From Epinephelus fuscoguttatus (lineage: Eukaryota; Chordata; Actinopteri; Perciformes; Serranidae): DNA of 64,000 bases. A program made the translations under genes and the position numbers. This document shows positions 24,781 to 62,975 of the stretch, piece by piece. The notes under the pieces are model-generated. The model was not told where the DNA came from, did no database searches, and was given only the letters and a program-made list of their open reading frames with translations. Position 1 is the stretch's first letter. The number at the start of each line of letters is the position of its first letter. The stretch lies in NCBI RefSeq assembly GCF_011397635.1, contig NC_064759.1, forward strand, positions 23,894,428 through 23,958,427. The letters run 5' to 3'.

Positions 24781-25706
24781 TTAAAAACCTCACAGATTAC
24801 TCGCTACTTCTTATTTTAAAGACAAATGACATACTGGCAGTCTCTTATGAAGCAATATACAACATGACTTATCCTTACACATGCCAATATATATTCTGTT
24901 CACCAAAGGTGAGTAAGGTACTGTATGGTTCCTACAGCACAGTGTTGTGTTTGGGTGAAGTAATCCAAAATGCCTCTACACAGATGGAGCTGCACTTAAG
25001 GGAGCATTAACAGAACAGTGTTCATTTTCACACAAAGCATTCCTTAACAAAATGTCCCCTTAGTGCAGAACAGGTGCAGCTCTCCTGCTGTATGTGTTTA
25101 CCTGCGTAGTTTCAGTATCAGAGTCTGGGTATCAGAGGAATGTGTGGTTAGAGATTAAGCCTCTCATCAACCACTGCCAACTTTGTGTGTGAGTCCTAAA
25201 GTAAACTTTCACAGGCAGTCTGATATCAGCAAAATCACATGTGGAGTCATGATGTTCCACACGGGGGCGCTGTTGTGGGTGTGTGGAGGTTGAGTTGGAG
25301 ATATCTGTTATTTATTTTTAGGGAAACACTTTGCAACACAGTAGACATATTTCTACAGTCAAAAAGCAACAAAACACAACCTAATTAACTAGTTACTGTA
25401 ACAAGTAGTTGCTGAATGAAAAAGAACCAAGGATTGATAGATTTGTTTTAGGCCTATTGGTTTGTTCTTAGATGATCGCCTTCTTCATGATCTCAGGTGT
25501 CATGTAGCCTAACGAGTAAGTGACTAATCATTACTTTCTTTTAGTTTCTATTTTTGTGGCCGTGTAAAATAAAGTATCCTTAAAGACCCTGTCTTCTAAA
25601 AAAATATATATTTTGCTTTTGGTTACTTCACTTGAATGTTGGACATAGGATAAATTGGAAACATACGCATATTTATAGATAAGAGTGTAGTAAAGGAGCA
25701 ATTTAC

Positions 25707-26041
25707 AGGTCCAGTGCGTAGGATTTAGTGACATCTAGTGGTGACTTTGCACAATGGAAACTTCTCCTGTATGCCAAGCGTGTAGAAGAATACGGTGGCC
25801 ACTGTGTAAACACGAAAACGCGAATGGCCCTACCTCGAGCCAGGATTTGGTTTGTCCATTCTGGGCTACTAAAGTGGCAGCCTCCGTGGAAGAGGACCCG
25901 CTCTGTGTGTAGATATAAACAGCTAATTCTAAGAAAACACGACGATTCTTATTTTAATTATAAACAAATGAAAGCATAGTTACGAATATTATACACCACT
26001 TCTACCAATAGAGGCTGCTAAATCCTACACACTGGACCTTT
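25707..26041. mobile_element. Short inverted-repeat element (GGTCCAGTG ends)
   Basis: The left end AGGTCCAGTGCGTAGGATTT is the inverse of the right end AAATCCTACACACTGGACCT. It is about 335 bases long. The small ORF inside is part of the repeat. Confidence 0.75.
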
Positions 26042-26487
26042 AAATATTTTTTTTTTTTACTTTTTTTGGTGTGGAAAATCTATATTAGACACAAACGATT
26101 ATTCCAAAAAGAGTATTTTTTTTAATTATTTTTTTTTTTACATGTTTACATATTACATAATCTTTAAATTCATGGTGGCCTTAGCATAACTTTCCACTTG
26201 TGTGTCCCCTCAAGCAAAGTATACACAAATCCCAGCTATAGCTCCATTCGATTACCCCTGGATATCTCCTTTTAAAATGTGTGAATTCCCAGAAGGTGCA
26301 ACACGCCTCTGCCTGGCAGCTGCCACAGCTGGAACATCTGTCTCAGTGTTACCTCAAAACACAGAGGCCAGTGTTGGCACTTTCCCAGTGGGTTAGTCGA
26401 ATATATCTGGCCTTAAAGGTGTACATTTAGTAGCCTATTGTACTTTCGTAAAGTTGGAGGACTCAAGAGATCCAAGATATCCTCAAT

Positions 26488-26527
26488 CAGATAGATAGAT
26501 AGATAGATCGATAGATAGATAGATAGA
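26488..26527. repeat. (GATA)n microsatellite
   Basis: About ten AGAT units with one ATCG interruption. The remaining 26.0-27.0 kb is AT-rich intergenic sequence with no supported gene. Confidence 0.95.
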
Positions 26528-27213
26528 CCCCAAAATATTTCCTTTCAGCTTTCACAGCGTGTTCTCACACTTGAGGAAAACACCTCTTATCCTTTATCGT
26601 GCTGAGCAGCAAGGATCCACCCAGCTGTGTGTTGAACATAACTCCAGCCTTCTGGATGAAGATAAGAGCAACTGTCATCACCAACACACAGCAGCACAGC
26701 ACAAACACACGCATAATACCACTGTGTGAAACTTGGCCAGCTGAAGACAACATGTTGCCCCCTGTTGAATGTTGCTATAATAGTTTCCTGCAGGTATTCT
26801 GCTACCAACTTGAGAAATCATATATACATAGATGAACCTAGGCCTGTTAATTCTACATTGAAAATGAGACAAAGATATGTCAGACAATAAAGACATAAAG
26901 ACAATTTAATGTCATTTGTGTGAAGACAGAATAAAACCATATAGAGTATTTTCATAATTTTGTGAGACTATAAGTGTGTTTTAGTTTTTCCCCTAAGTTT
27001 ATTGTCAAAATGATCATTTATAGCCTAATTTAAGTTGAATGCACTGATCTGTGTGAACAATGGAGCTGAGATCAGTTCCCAGTGAGAGCAGCGCAATGCT
27101 CCCCCATTATGTTTCACCAGGAAGACAGCAGAGCGGGTAGAATAGCGACAGACCTCACAGGGAATAAGAGCTGCTGAACTCGCCGACTTAAAGACTGAAG
27201 TTATGAGTTTAAT

Positions 27214-30459
<3,246 letters not shown>

Positions 30460-30687
30460 AAGATCTTCTCTAAAAGTCCTTTACTTTTACCAGAAATGTG
30501 GAAATAGTGTTGTGTGAAGGAGTTTTAGATGAAAATATTATAAATACTGTAATGTATAAAAAACAAAGTGCATTTCATAAAAATGATTCTAAATGAATGT
30601 TAGACAGTATACTGCTTTAAAATGACATGCACTCAGTGAGCCATCAGGTAAAATACTACTCTTCGTTTGCAAATTGTGAATCAAGAT

Positions 30688-30697
30688 TTTATTTATT
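30688..30697 (-). terminator. Polyadenylation signals of PON copy A
   Basis: Two overlapping AATAAA hexamers on the minus strand, about 75 bases past the stop codon of copy A. Confidence 0.6.
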
Positions 30698-30770
30698 TTT
30701 CCTCCTATATCCATCCATCGCTTTTCTTACAACATTTCTATTCTTGATGACCCTCGATGCAGAACGCAGA

Positions 30771-39076
<8,306 letters not shown>

Positions 39077-39905
39077 GTTTGAGGAACTTTTAGACTGCAC
39101 TTACAAGGCTACACCAAAGATGGAGCCAGAGTGCTTACCCAAGAAGAACCAATGTACATTTCTCAAATCAGAAGTGAATTCTCCAAACTACTTCTTCAAT
39201 CCTCACTTCATCTAGACACTGATGCACATCATCAAAGCAACAAATTGCAATTGCAATTATGATGAAAATTATTATGTTCAATTATCTGCTGTTCCCTACA
39301 TTAAATAAACTGCTTTTATCATGTTGATTAAAATGTTTTGAGTAGTTTTACCCTCAAAAGCATCTTAGTTTATTGTAAAAGTAACTACTGGCTGATCCAG
39401 TTGACATGATATGTCGAGCCTATTTTTTCTGTGAGACTTTTTTGTAAATGTGTCACAAGTAGCCCAACCCCAATCTTGATTTTCACTAATGAAGGCAGAT
39501 ACGTGAAGCATTAGATCAAGCAGTTCTCTAAAATAGCTCACAGGTCAGGAGGTGCACAGAGAGTGAAAAGTTGTTCCCCATACAGCACTGCATGTACAGT
39601 TCTGCCTACAGGGTGTTTCTTATATTTACATTTCTAATTGTGTGCTATGGAGTAAAACAGTCTTGTCTTTTTGCAATCTGTATCACAATGACATGATGTC
39701 AATAAATTACAGTACGAACAATAAAGTCATAAATGTTAAATCACGTTCGGCCTCTTGAAATCAATCTCACACATCTGGTAATGATTAACTTTGTGATGTT
39801 GAAACTGATATATGCCACACAGAGGAGGAGCAGCCTTCTGCACTGGTACAGATTTTCTTGATTGCTATGACATGCTTAAAGAAATTGAGATCCACTTGGT
39901 CTTCA

Positions 39906-40019
<114 letters not shown>

Positions 40020-40504
40020 CACAACACAACACACATCTCACAGAAAGACCCTGAACTCACCTGGATTAACTGGGTTAAACAAAAGGAAAACTTCTACTCA
40101 AAATAACTTGCACAATTGTAAATCCCTAATACACTTGTGTGAAACTCCTTTTCATAACTCTTTTATCAGCAACCAGTCCTTTTTCATCTGTAAAAGATGC
40201 CACCTCTGCAAAGCATAAGCATATACATACGCCTACACCAACATATACATTTAAGCACATATATACCTGTAAGCATGCATACATAAACACATGGCTGCAT
40301 ACACACATGCACTCCCACACACACTGCTATCAGCTGTCAGGAAAGGCCAATCTGTAAAAGTAAGTTCACAGACAAGATTTAAAGACGTGAACAGAGTCAG
40401 CTGTTCTGATACTCATGGGGAGGCTGTTTCAAAGACAAGGAGCAAGAACTGAAAAGGCTCCATCACCCTTTGTCTTTAACCTGGACTCTGGAAAAAGAAA
40501 AAAA

Positions 40505-40735
40505 GCTAAACAGTGACATGACAGGGAGGAGGCTGGACAGACCTGAATTTCTTGTGGGTGATAAAACAACATACGAATTACGCAACAAAGGTACATTTAC
40601 AATCGTTCTATTAACCACCCAGATATATTCAGAGCTCTTTTGTGTGCAGTCACCTGTCTGCACAGTGTGTTGAATGGCTGTTTTTGTTGCACATTTAATG
40701 AAACACAAGACAAACTACAGTTGTAGCATAACACT
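40505..40735 (-). pseudogene. Relic of a PON promoter without its exons
   Basis: GGGAGGAGGCTGGACAGACC and the next roughly 200 bases match the upstream regions of copies B (50,147 on) and C (54,834 on), at visibly lower identity. Here no exon 1 follows on the PON side. The block sits directly past the polyadenylation signals of copy B, exactly as the promoters of B and C sit next to the 3' ends of C and D. It looks like the remnant of a further deleted copy. Confidence 0.55.
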
Positions 40736-40737
40736 CC

Positions 40738-40751
40738 TTTATTGCTTTATT
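40738..40751 (-). terminator. Polyadenylation signals of PON copy B
   Basis: AATAAAGCAATAAA on the minus strand, about 480 bases past the stop codon. The same double signal ends copies C and D. Confidence 0.7.
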
Positions 40752-41229
40752 TACACTTACGTGCATGGTAGCATTGTGACAAGCAATTACAACAAGTAAA
40801 AACATTTGGTTACATACAATGCATCTGTTCAGATCTCAAATTTCTAGGTGACCAGTGGAAAATATTACTTTCATAATACACAGCAACGCAAATATACATA
40901 TGAATTTGATATGCTTGACTGAAAATGTGGTTATCCAGGTGCTTATTTCACAGTGGTTCAAGTTCACAGTGTGTCTGAAACCACTTTCAGGACTCATTGC
41001 TGTAAAATCAGGTAAACACAGTGCATCTGTCTTTCTCCAGCTCCTCCTAGTGGATCATCACGCACCTTTATGTGGGTTTATCATCAGATCCTGTCTGGTA
41101 CAACAGGGTGAAGCATTTTCCCCTAAAACAAGAGCTGCAGTATACATGTATATCTGCATTCAACTCATCACTGCCTTGTCTGATTGAGAGCATTGCAGAG
41201 AGGTAAATCATATGTTACAGAGTCACTGC

Positions 41230-50023
<8,794 letters not shown>

Positions 50024-50300
50024 TTTGGAATCACGACGGGCAAGTTTTACAAACAGATTTTATACCAGACTACTAAACAACTCCTGCAGCCGAGGCATGC
50101 CAGTAGGTGCTGTTTATACAGTGTGCCACAGAGAAGGTATGCAATGCCAGGGAGGAGGCTGGACAGACCTGCATTTCTTGTGGGCGGGAAAACAAGATAT
50201 GAATTACACAATCGTTCCTTTGACGTCCAGATTTGTATACAGTCATTTTGTGTGCATTCATCTGTCTTGCCACTCCTTTTTTGTTGCACATCTAATAAAC
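50024..50300 (-). promoter_or_regulatory. Promoter-proximal region of PON copy B
   Basis: The first 280 bases upstream of the B start codon are almost identical to those of copy C (54,710-54,990) and recognisable in the relic at 40.5 kb. A TATA-like CTGTATACAAATC lies at about 50,230-50,242 on the minus strand; it is not proven to be the core promoter. Confidence 0.45.
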
Positions 50301-50333
50301 CAAACACAAACTACAGTCACAGCATGACACTCC

Positions 50334-50347
50334 TTTATTGCTTTATT
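50334..50347 (-). terminator. Polyadenylation signals of PON copy C
   Basis: AATAAAGCAATAAA as in B and D; retained although the gene is broken. Confidence 0.6.
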
Positions 50348-50828
50348 TACACCCACATTCATGGTAGCGATGTGATAAGCAATTAAAACAAGTAAAAACA
50401 TTTGGTTACATACAATGCATCTGTTCAGATCTCAAATTTCCAGGTGACCAGTGGAAAATATTACTTTCACAATATTCAGCAACGCAAATATCCATATGAA
50501 TTTTACATGCTTGACTGAAAATGCGGTTATCCAGGTGCTTATTTCACAGTGGTTCAAGTTCACAGTGTGTCTGAAACCACTTTCAGGACTCACTGCTGTA
50601 AAATCAGGTAAACACAGTGCATCTGTCTTTCTCCAGCTCCTCCTAGTGGATCATCACGCACCTTTATGTGAGAGCATTATCAGATCCTGTCTGGTACAAC
50701 ACAGTGAAGCATTTTCCCCTAAAACAAGAGCTGCAGTATCCATGTATATCTGCATTCAGCTCATCACTGCCTTGTCTGATTGAGAGCATTGCAGAGAGGT
50801 AAATCATATGTTATAGAGTCACTGCCTA

Positions 50829-51020
<192 letters not shown>

Positions 51021-51674
51021 TCAACAGTCAAGGGACTCTGTTGTCATATTTTGTGCTTCATAATGCACCACATATTTTCAATGGGAGACAGGTCTAGACT
51101 GCAGGCGGGCCAGTCTAGTATCAACACTAGGAAGCCACATTGTTATAACATGTGCAGAAGGTGGCTTAGCATTGTCTTGCTGGAATAAGCGGAGACGTCC
51201 CTGAAAAAGACACTGTCTGGATGGCAGCATATGTTGCTCCAAAACCTGCATGTACCTTTCAGCATTCATACTGCCTTCACAGATGTGAAGTTAACTTTGA
51301 TGCCATGGGCAGTAACACTCCCCCACACCATCACAGATACTGGCTTTGAACTTTGTGCTCATAACAGTCTCAATGGTCCTTTTCCTCTTTAGCCTGGAGG
51401 ACATAGTGTCCATGATTTCAAAATCAATTGAAAATGTGGACTCATCAGACCACAGCACTTTGTGTCAGTCCATCTCAGATGAGCTCGGTGCAGAGAAGTC
51501 GATGGTGTTTCTGGCTGTAGTTGACATATGGCTGTCACTTTGCACGGCAGAGTCTTAACTTGCATTTGTGGATGCATTGACGAACGAGTTTATCTACAAT
51601 GGTTTTCCAAAGTGTTCCTGAGCCCGTGTAGTTATATTCTTTGTATAGTCATGTCGGTTTTTAGTGCTGCCTTA

Positions 51675-51979
51675 GAAAACAACAAAACAGCAGCAGCACA
51701 CTCAAACACTGTGCATATATCAGTTTAATGCAAGCTTTCAGTCATTGTGACCTTCTTCAGGCATACAAGACAAGTGAATGCAGCTGTACATACTTGATTG
51801 CAAAATGCCAAACACCTGTGTCAAACATGGCAAAGGCTAGAAAAGCATAAAAAGGGAATTGTAGTCCTAGATAAAGTTATTCTAATAGCTTTGGACCCAA
51901 CTGTCTACTGAAAACAGGAAACACCAATACATTGAAATTATTTACAATATGTACACATAAAGTAAGAGTACAAAAACGC
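51675..51979. other. Unidentified insert replacing part of the Tc1 copy
   Basis: The sequence between AGTGCTGCCTTAG and GAAGAACTAAGCC differs wholly from the corresponding roughly 200 bases in B. It contains GTGACCTTCTTCAGGCATAC and no ORF. It may be a dispersed repeat that inserted with deletion of the target. Confidence 0.5.
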
Positions 51980-52031
51980 AATGAAGAACTAAGCCTTTTG
52001 AGGATGGCACTTTATACCTAGTAATGATACT

Positions 52032-53947
52032 GGACGCGTTTCCCAGATCGCTCTTAGAGGCCGTTTACACGTTGCCGGCTATTTTCATAAACGGACATTT
52101 CACCGTCTCCGTTTTCAAAAAGATCTTCGTTTACACTTACCCGTGTATCTATACACAAGAGCATGCCAAACCTGTAGGTGGCAGTGTAACGAGAAGCTCA
52201 AGCCTTCCATGTATCCATTGTCACCATAGCAACATAGGTCGCACTTTTGACACAGGCGCAAATTACGGCGCATACTGTGACGTCGGCTGCCTATAACTCC
52301 GTTTATCTCTGTTTATCTCAGTTTACATGCAAAGTCGCAACCGGAGTTTTCCAAAATCTCCACTCTGGCCGGAGTTTTTAGAAAGACTCGTTTTCAGAGG
52401 AGAAACCTCCGTTTGCGTGTAAACGAAGGGCACAAATGAAGGAAGATGTCTCCGTTTATCAAAATCACCGTGTACGTGTAAACGGCCTCTGAGTGCTAAG
52501 AGCTTCTTAAGAACGCTCTTAAGCATCCCATGAAAGAAAAACGCATTTCCCAGATCGCTCTTTGCTTAAGAAGATCTTTCACTAAGAAGGAGTTGTAAGA
52601 TCGAGCTGACCCACTCTTAACAGTCTTCTCAGTGACCAAACGCTCACAGCTCCAGCCGCAGCAGGCACGTTGATATTACACTAAGCAAGGAGATATTAAA
52701 ACAGTGCGCACTGTATACATTTTGATCTTTTTTATACTTCAGATTTATATTGTTTAGCATTAATTGGTGACAGAAAAGAATGAATTTCATTCTGCAGGGA
52801 AACGTGTGTCCTTACTATGCATAAGACAATAAACACTTTGAACCTTGAATCTATATATTTTATGAAGACCCTATGTGCGCTCAAAGCTGTGGCACAAGTT
52901 ACGCACCGAAATCTGGCGGAAGAAAAATAATAATAAGATGAAAAATAAGTATGAGGAATAACAAGTGTGTTCCTGTATGTGCTGTGCACACCAGGCACAC
53001 AAATAAAATGAATCATCATGACTATCATTTAGCATAATTTGTCCGCACACATCCCACATCTGACAGAAACACATCCACCCTCCAAACCTGCGACATTTCA
53101 CAGATATCAGGCAACTGACAGGTGTAATTGAGCTCACCTGGAACCTCATCAAGGGACGCTCCACTCGCTATTCTATATAAAGGCGTTGCCACATCACACA
53201 TGTGAGATACCATGGCTGCTTTACAGCATATTCTCGCTGCTAACCAACAGCGTCACCGCGTGCGAAGCCAAACCGTATATATAAATGCATTTGTGTGTCA
53301 GCAGCCCACTTGACGTGCTGTCAGACTGGGCTGTCCAAATGAAGTACCGGCTGAGATACAACGCCTCACCAACTAGTGTATGCACACATCCGGAGGACAA
53401 CCCAGTGCAATTTCGCCCTCAGCCCGGAGGTGCAGTGCCTGGCTGCGCTGCATTTTACGCAGTGGGGAGCTTCCTGGAGGTGGCGGGAGACGGCACCGGT
53501 CTCAGCAAGGCATCTGTGTTTTTTTGTTTAAATACATTTCCTCATGATTCTCTTACCAAGACTATTTCTTATTTAGTTGTAGTCTATAGTTTTCATCATG
53601 AAAATAGGTCATTAACAAATATTTATCATCTTAGTTTTTCATTAGAATTATTAGGACACACATACACACGAGCAGCAGGGAATTAGTGCGTTAGGTAGCA
53701 GCGCTGTGTGTGACTTATGCGCTGTTTAAGTGGTGGGTGATCGATTTGCCTTACATCAATTGATTTAGTTTCAGCACCGCGGTAGTGGGCAGCTCCTGTT
53801 AAGAGCTTCTTAAAGAGCGATCGTAAGAGTGATCCTAAGAAGGGCATGAGGAACGCATCTGGGAAACACTCATATCTTAGCGACCCTTCTTACCAAAGAC
53901 GTTCTTAACTGTGCTCTTAAGATCGCTCTTAACTGGGAAACGCGGCC
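52032..53947 (+). mobile_element. Harbinger/PIF-like transposon, degenerate
   Basis: The ends are GGACGCGTTTCCCAGATCGC and (complement) GGCCGCGTTTCCCAGTTAAG, flanked by ACT on both sides (52029-52031 and 53948-53950). The empty site in the B copy (TAATACTATCATTTG near 49,130) has one ACT, proving a 3-bp duplication as in PIF/Harbinger elements. Multiple AAGAGCGATC-type subterminal repeats are present. The frame 53285-53530 contains FYAVGSFLEVAGDGTGLSKA, which resembles the N-terminal region of HARBI1-like transposases; it then breaks. A nested element sits at 52056-52490. Confidence 0.65.
52056..52490. mobile_element. Nested inverted-repeat element within the Harbinger-like element
   Basis: AGAGGCCGTTTACACGT opens it and ACGTGTAAACGGCCTCT closes it, a perfect 17-base terminal inverted repeat. 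No ORF of known family. Confidence 0.75.
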
Positions 53948-55019
53948 ACTATCATTTGTTACCAATCAACCTGTTTACCTGTGGAATGTTCACAGCAGGT
54001 GTTTTTTGAGCATTCCACAACTTTCCCAGTCTTTTGTTGTAGCGTGCTGTAGGCATCAAATTCAGAATGAGTGTATATTTTACAAGTTCACTGGTGTTAA
54101 CATCTTTAAATATCTTGTCTTTGTAATGTATTCATCTGCATATAGGTCAAACAGATTTACAAATCATTACATTGTTTTTATTTGTTTTACACAAGGGTCC
54201 AGACTTTTCTGGAATCAGGTTTGTAAAACAGTTACTTCTGATTTGCACTCTTGTTTGCCTTTAACATACAGGCCTACATTTGGCTGCTCTGCAACTCAGA
54301 TACTTACACTGCTGATAAAGGCAAGTCCGTTTCCAAGGATCGTTATGTCCTCTGAGCCATTTTCTGTAAACACAATAATGTTGCACAGTTAATTCTAATG
54401 TTTGCTAATGTTCGTCTCAAAATTTTGTGGCATTTTCTTTTGGCATTAGTCTCCTTACCCAGATTTTTCAGTTCAACACAGTTGGGGAGGTGACTCTGGA
54501 CCAGCTCTCTGGTGGCCAGGGTCCTTTTCCTGCATTGTTTTCAACACAGACGTTACATCAGGTCAGCTGAGCACAATCTATCTTTGTTTTCCGTAAGAAA
54601 ATTGTTTTGGTATTAACAGAATTGCTATTTACCTTAAGTTGACAATCCTCTCTCCAATCAGTGCTGATAAGGCAGCTATTAAAACCGACATGAAGACCAG
54701 CTTTCCCATTTTGGAATCACGACGGGCAAGTTTTACAAACAGATTTCATGCCAGACTACGGACCAACTCCTGCAGCCGAGGCATGCCAGTAGGTGCTGTT
54801 TATACAGTGTGCCACAGAGAAGGTAAGCAATGCCAGGGAGGAGGCTGGACAGACCTGCATTTCTTGTGGGCGGGAAAACAAGATATGAATTACACAATCG
54901 TTCTTTTGACGTCCAGATGTTTATAAAGTCATTTTGTGTGCATTCATCCGTCTTGCCACTCCTTTTTTGTTGCACATCTAATAAACCAAACACAAACTAC
55001 AGTTGTAGCATGACACTCC

Positions 55020-55033
55020 TTTATTGCTTTATT
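55020..55033 (-). terminator. Polyadenylation signals of PON copy D
   Basis: AATAAAGCAATAAA on the minus strand, about 510 bases past the stop of copy D and just upstream of copy C. Confidence 0.7.
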
Positions 55034-55540
55034 CACACTCACATGCATGGTAGCGATGTGATAAGCAATTAAAACAAGTAAACACATTTGGTTACATACA
55101 ATGCATCTGTTCAGATCTCAAATTTCCAGGTGACCAGTGAAAAATATTACTTTCATGATACGCAGCAAAGCAAATATACATATGAATTTTATATGCTTGA
55201 CTAAAAATAAGTTTATCCTAGTGCTTATTTCACAGTGGTTCAAGTATCTGGGCAGTTCAGTAACTTCTGTGTCTGAGACCACTTTCAAATATGCTTTTGT
55301 ACCCAGGACTCTGTAAAATCAGGTAAACACAGTGCATCTGTCTTTCTCCAGCTCCTCCTAGTGGATCATCACGCACCTTTATGTGGGTTTATCATCAGAT
55401 CCTGTCTGGTACAACACGGTGAAACATTTTCCCCCAAAACAAGAGCTGCAGTATCCATGTATATCTGCATTCAGCTCATCACTGCCTTGTCTGAGTGAGA
55501 GCGTTGCAGAGAGGTAAATCATATGTTACAGAGTCACTGC

Positions 55541-60573
<5,033 letters not shown>

Positions 60574-62167
60574 GTTGGAATGACGGTTTAAAAGTTTTGC
60601 AGACAGCTTAAACACCAGACTACAGCCCGGCTCCTGCAGCCGAGGCGTGTCACAACAGGCGCAACTAATGCTGCCTTCAAGACTATCGGAAATATGTGTT
60701 TTCATATGCAAATACTCCAGTTACTTGCGGCATCTTGCCATTTCAACGTTGTCATTTGACCTGATAAACATCTTGCTTCTGTGGGACTAGTGTTGTCAGA
60801 AATATCGATTATAAATATTGATTTAAAACATCTGAAACAGTTTTAATACTAATTTTCCACTATATTGATACACTGGTACCACCTGTGCTCTCTGTTATTG
60901 TAATGTTTATTACACTCATTCTGCTGCTCTCTGCTTCTAAATGAGAAAAGAACAAATTTCATATTAAAGCTTTGTTATAGTTATCTTTTTTTTAAAAAGA
61001 AAATTGCTTATATACTCTTGGTCAGGGGCGTAAATAGAAACAGTGCTGGCAGGGTCGATGGGATGAGGGGGCCCACAGAGAGAGTTGGCCCTCCCGCTAT
61101 ACGCTGGGCAGAAAACAGGCCCTTGTGAATAATTTGGATTGCTACCTAAGAAATATTCCTGTGTTCAAACTAAAACTCTGTTTGCTATTTGCTGTATGTG
61201 CCTTTGTGAAGGCAACCCCACTCCAATATATGTTTATTTTCTTTTTTGTAAAATGAAATATACAAAATATGTTATAAAATACATGCTTACTCTCTATAAA
61301 CTGCAAATAAACTATAAAAAAAGTTAACAATTAATTGAGTAATCTCTTATTTACAGTGGTATAGTAGGAGCCAGAATGTGTATTTAAGCTCTGTTTATTA
61401 TTTGTTTCGGCTGCACACGTTCTTTTGGTCACTTTCACTAGTTGTAACTGGCACAGGGGTGGGTGTGGTTTCACATTATTTGACCTGTTCATTCACTGGC
61501 AGCGTTTAGACAAAAAGGGTGAATTTTTGTCTCTGGTATTTTCTGTTGACCATAATCACATCACGTACTATTTTATTTCACCTAATTTTGCTTTGATTAT
61601 CTCAGTTGTTTGTTTAATAAAATCATTAAATGCATCTTTGGACTTCAGCTTGGACTTTGTAAGGGCCCACTTAGCCTCTTAGCGGCTTTTTTCATTGAGT
61701 CGCTACAGGTGTATTTGTCATATATATGCGATAAAGATATGTAATGATAAGATTATACAGAAGCTAGTTAAGGTGCATAACTAGTAACTAGTGCGCCTTA
61801 GGGCCCGTCATAATAGTGTGCCCTGGGGCCCGTTGTGACTACCTTACATTGACACCTTGGTGTCAATTTTTCCCTTTTGTATCAAAAATGGTAGTGCTGT
61901 AAAAATTCATCTTGATCATAACATTAAAATTACATTTATGTTGAGCAGATGAAATTTATGTTTTATGAAAAAATAATAAAAAAAAGTTTCACAAAAAGCA
62001 CTTGAAACATGCTTGAAACCAGACGTGTTTTAGTTTTGTGATTTCCCACATATGATTTACACCTGAACACGCCATGATTTAAACCGTTGGAGCCACAGTT
62101 CAAAGTATTCATGTGTTGGTATGTTGCCCTCAGCATGTTTCAGTCCCTGTGAGATAGCACCGCAGAC

Positions 62168-62205
62168 ATAACATAACATAACATAACATAACATAACATA
62201 ACATT
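62168..62205. repeat. (CATAA)n microsatellite
   Basis: Seven to eight ACATA/ACATAA pentamer units. Confidence 0.9.
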
Positions 62206-62844
62206 TCTACACAAAGTACTGTCCTTGTAATTGAGCGTCCAAATGGACTTTAACTGCACAGTTGTGCAATAACTAATAACTGAAGTCTTACGTAGGCCTA
62301 TTGACATTATGACAGGGGTCATCTAGGGTGAAGTCAGGTCATATGGGACACTGTGGTATAGATAACATATCAACCAAGGAAACCTCCTAAAACTCTTAAG
62401 ACTACCTGCGAGTGTTACTTTCAGGGCTTGTTATGAACTCTGCTTTATTTCTGTAAAGAAAATATGTTGCCAAGTAAAATAATGGACAAACTTTGGACCT
62501 TTAAACACAGGGAGAGCCCCTGTCTCACTCTGATGGCATGTTCAGGTAAAATGGGACAGTCATGTTTCATCATTGACAAACATTTTTGTCCACATGGATG
62601 GGTTTACCCAAGTTGGCCCCACATAGGTTATGCTAGTGCATCCTGGGTACCAAGAGGGTATGGGTCCAAAATTGGCATCTTATCTGGGATCCACTTCGAT
62701 AACCCACCCTGGCATGGGGTAAATGTTGAACCTGTGGACAGAGCCATTGGGGGCCCATTTTTCAGCCTACTTACTACACACATGGGCCCCACATATAAAT
62801 GTTGGCTGGGTATTATTATATTATTACTGAAATCAGTTGCTCTT

Positions 62845-62975
62845 CCTGAGGTTTCTACCAATTTCTTTCCCTGTTAAAGGTTTTTTGGGGAGTTTTTCCT
62901 TATACGTCGCGAGGGTCCAAGGACAGAGGGACAGAGGGATGAGCCCAAGAGCCCAAGATGAAAACCTTATTTATA
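62845..62975 (+). mobile_element. Retroposon tail fragment related to 46306-46470
   Basis: CTGAGGTTTCTACCAATTTC, GGTTTTTTGGGGAGTTTTTC and GGACAGAGGGA are the same family as the (CAAT)n-tailed copy in PON B, in the opposite orientation. It is truncated before the tail. Confidence 0.5.

Noticed and set aside
40855..41187. 110-codon plus-strand frame repeated at 50,451-50,783
   Set aside because: It lies antisense in the duplicated PON 3' UTR. Its conservation follows from recent duplication, and the third copy near 55.2 kb is broken by an indel.
62464..62877. 137-codon plus-strand frame upstream of PON D
   Set aside because: It covers degenerate GGGCCCCACAT-type repeats and a retroposon tail; no domain, splice or promoter context.
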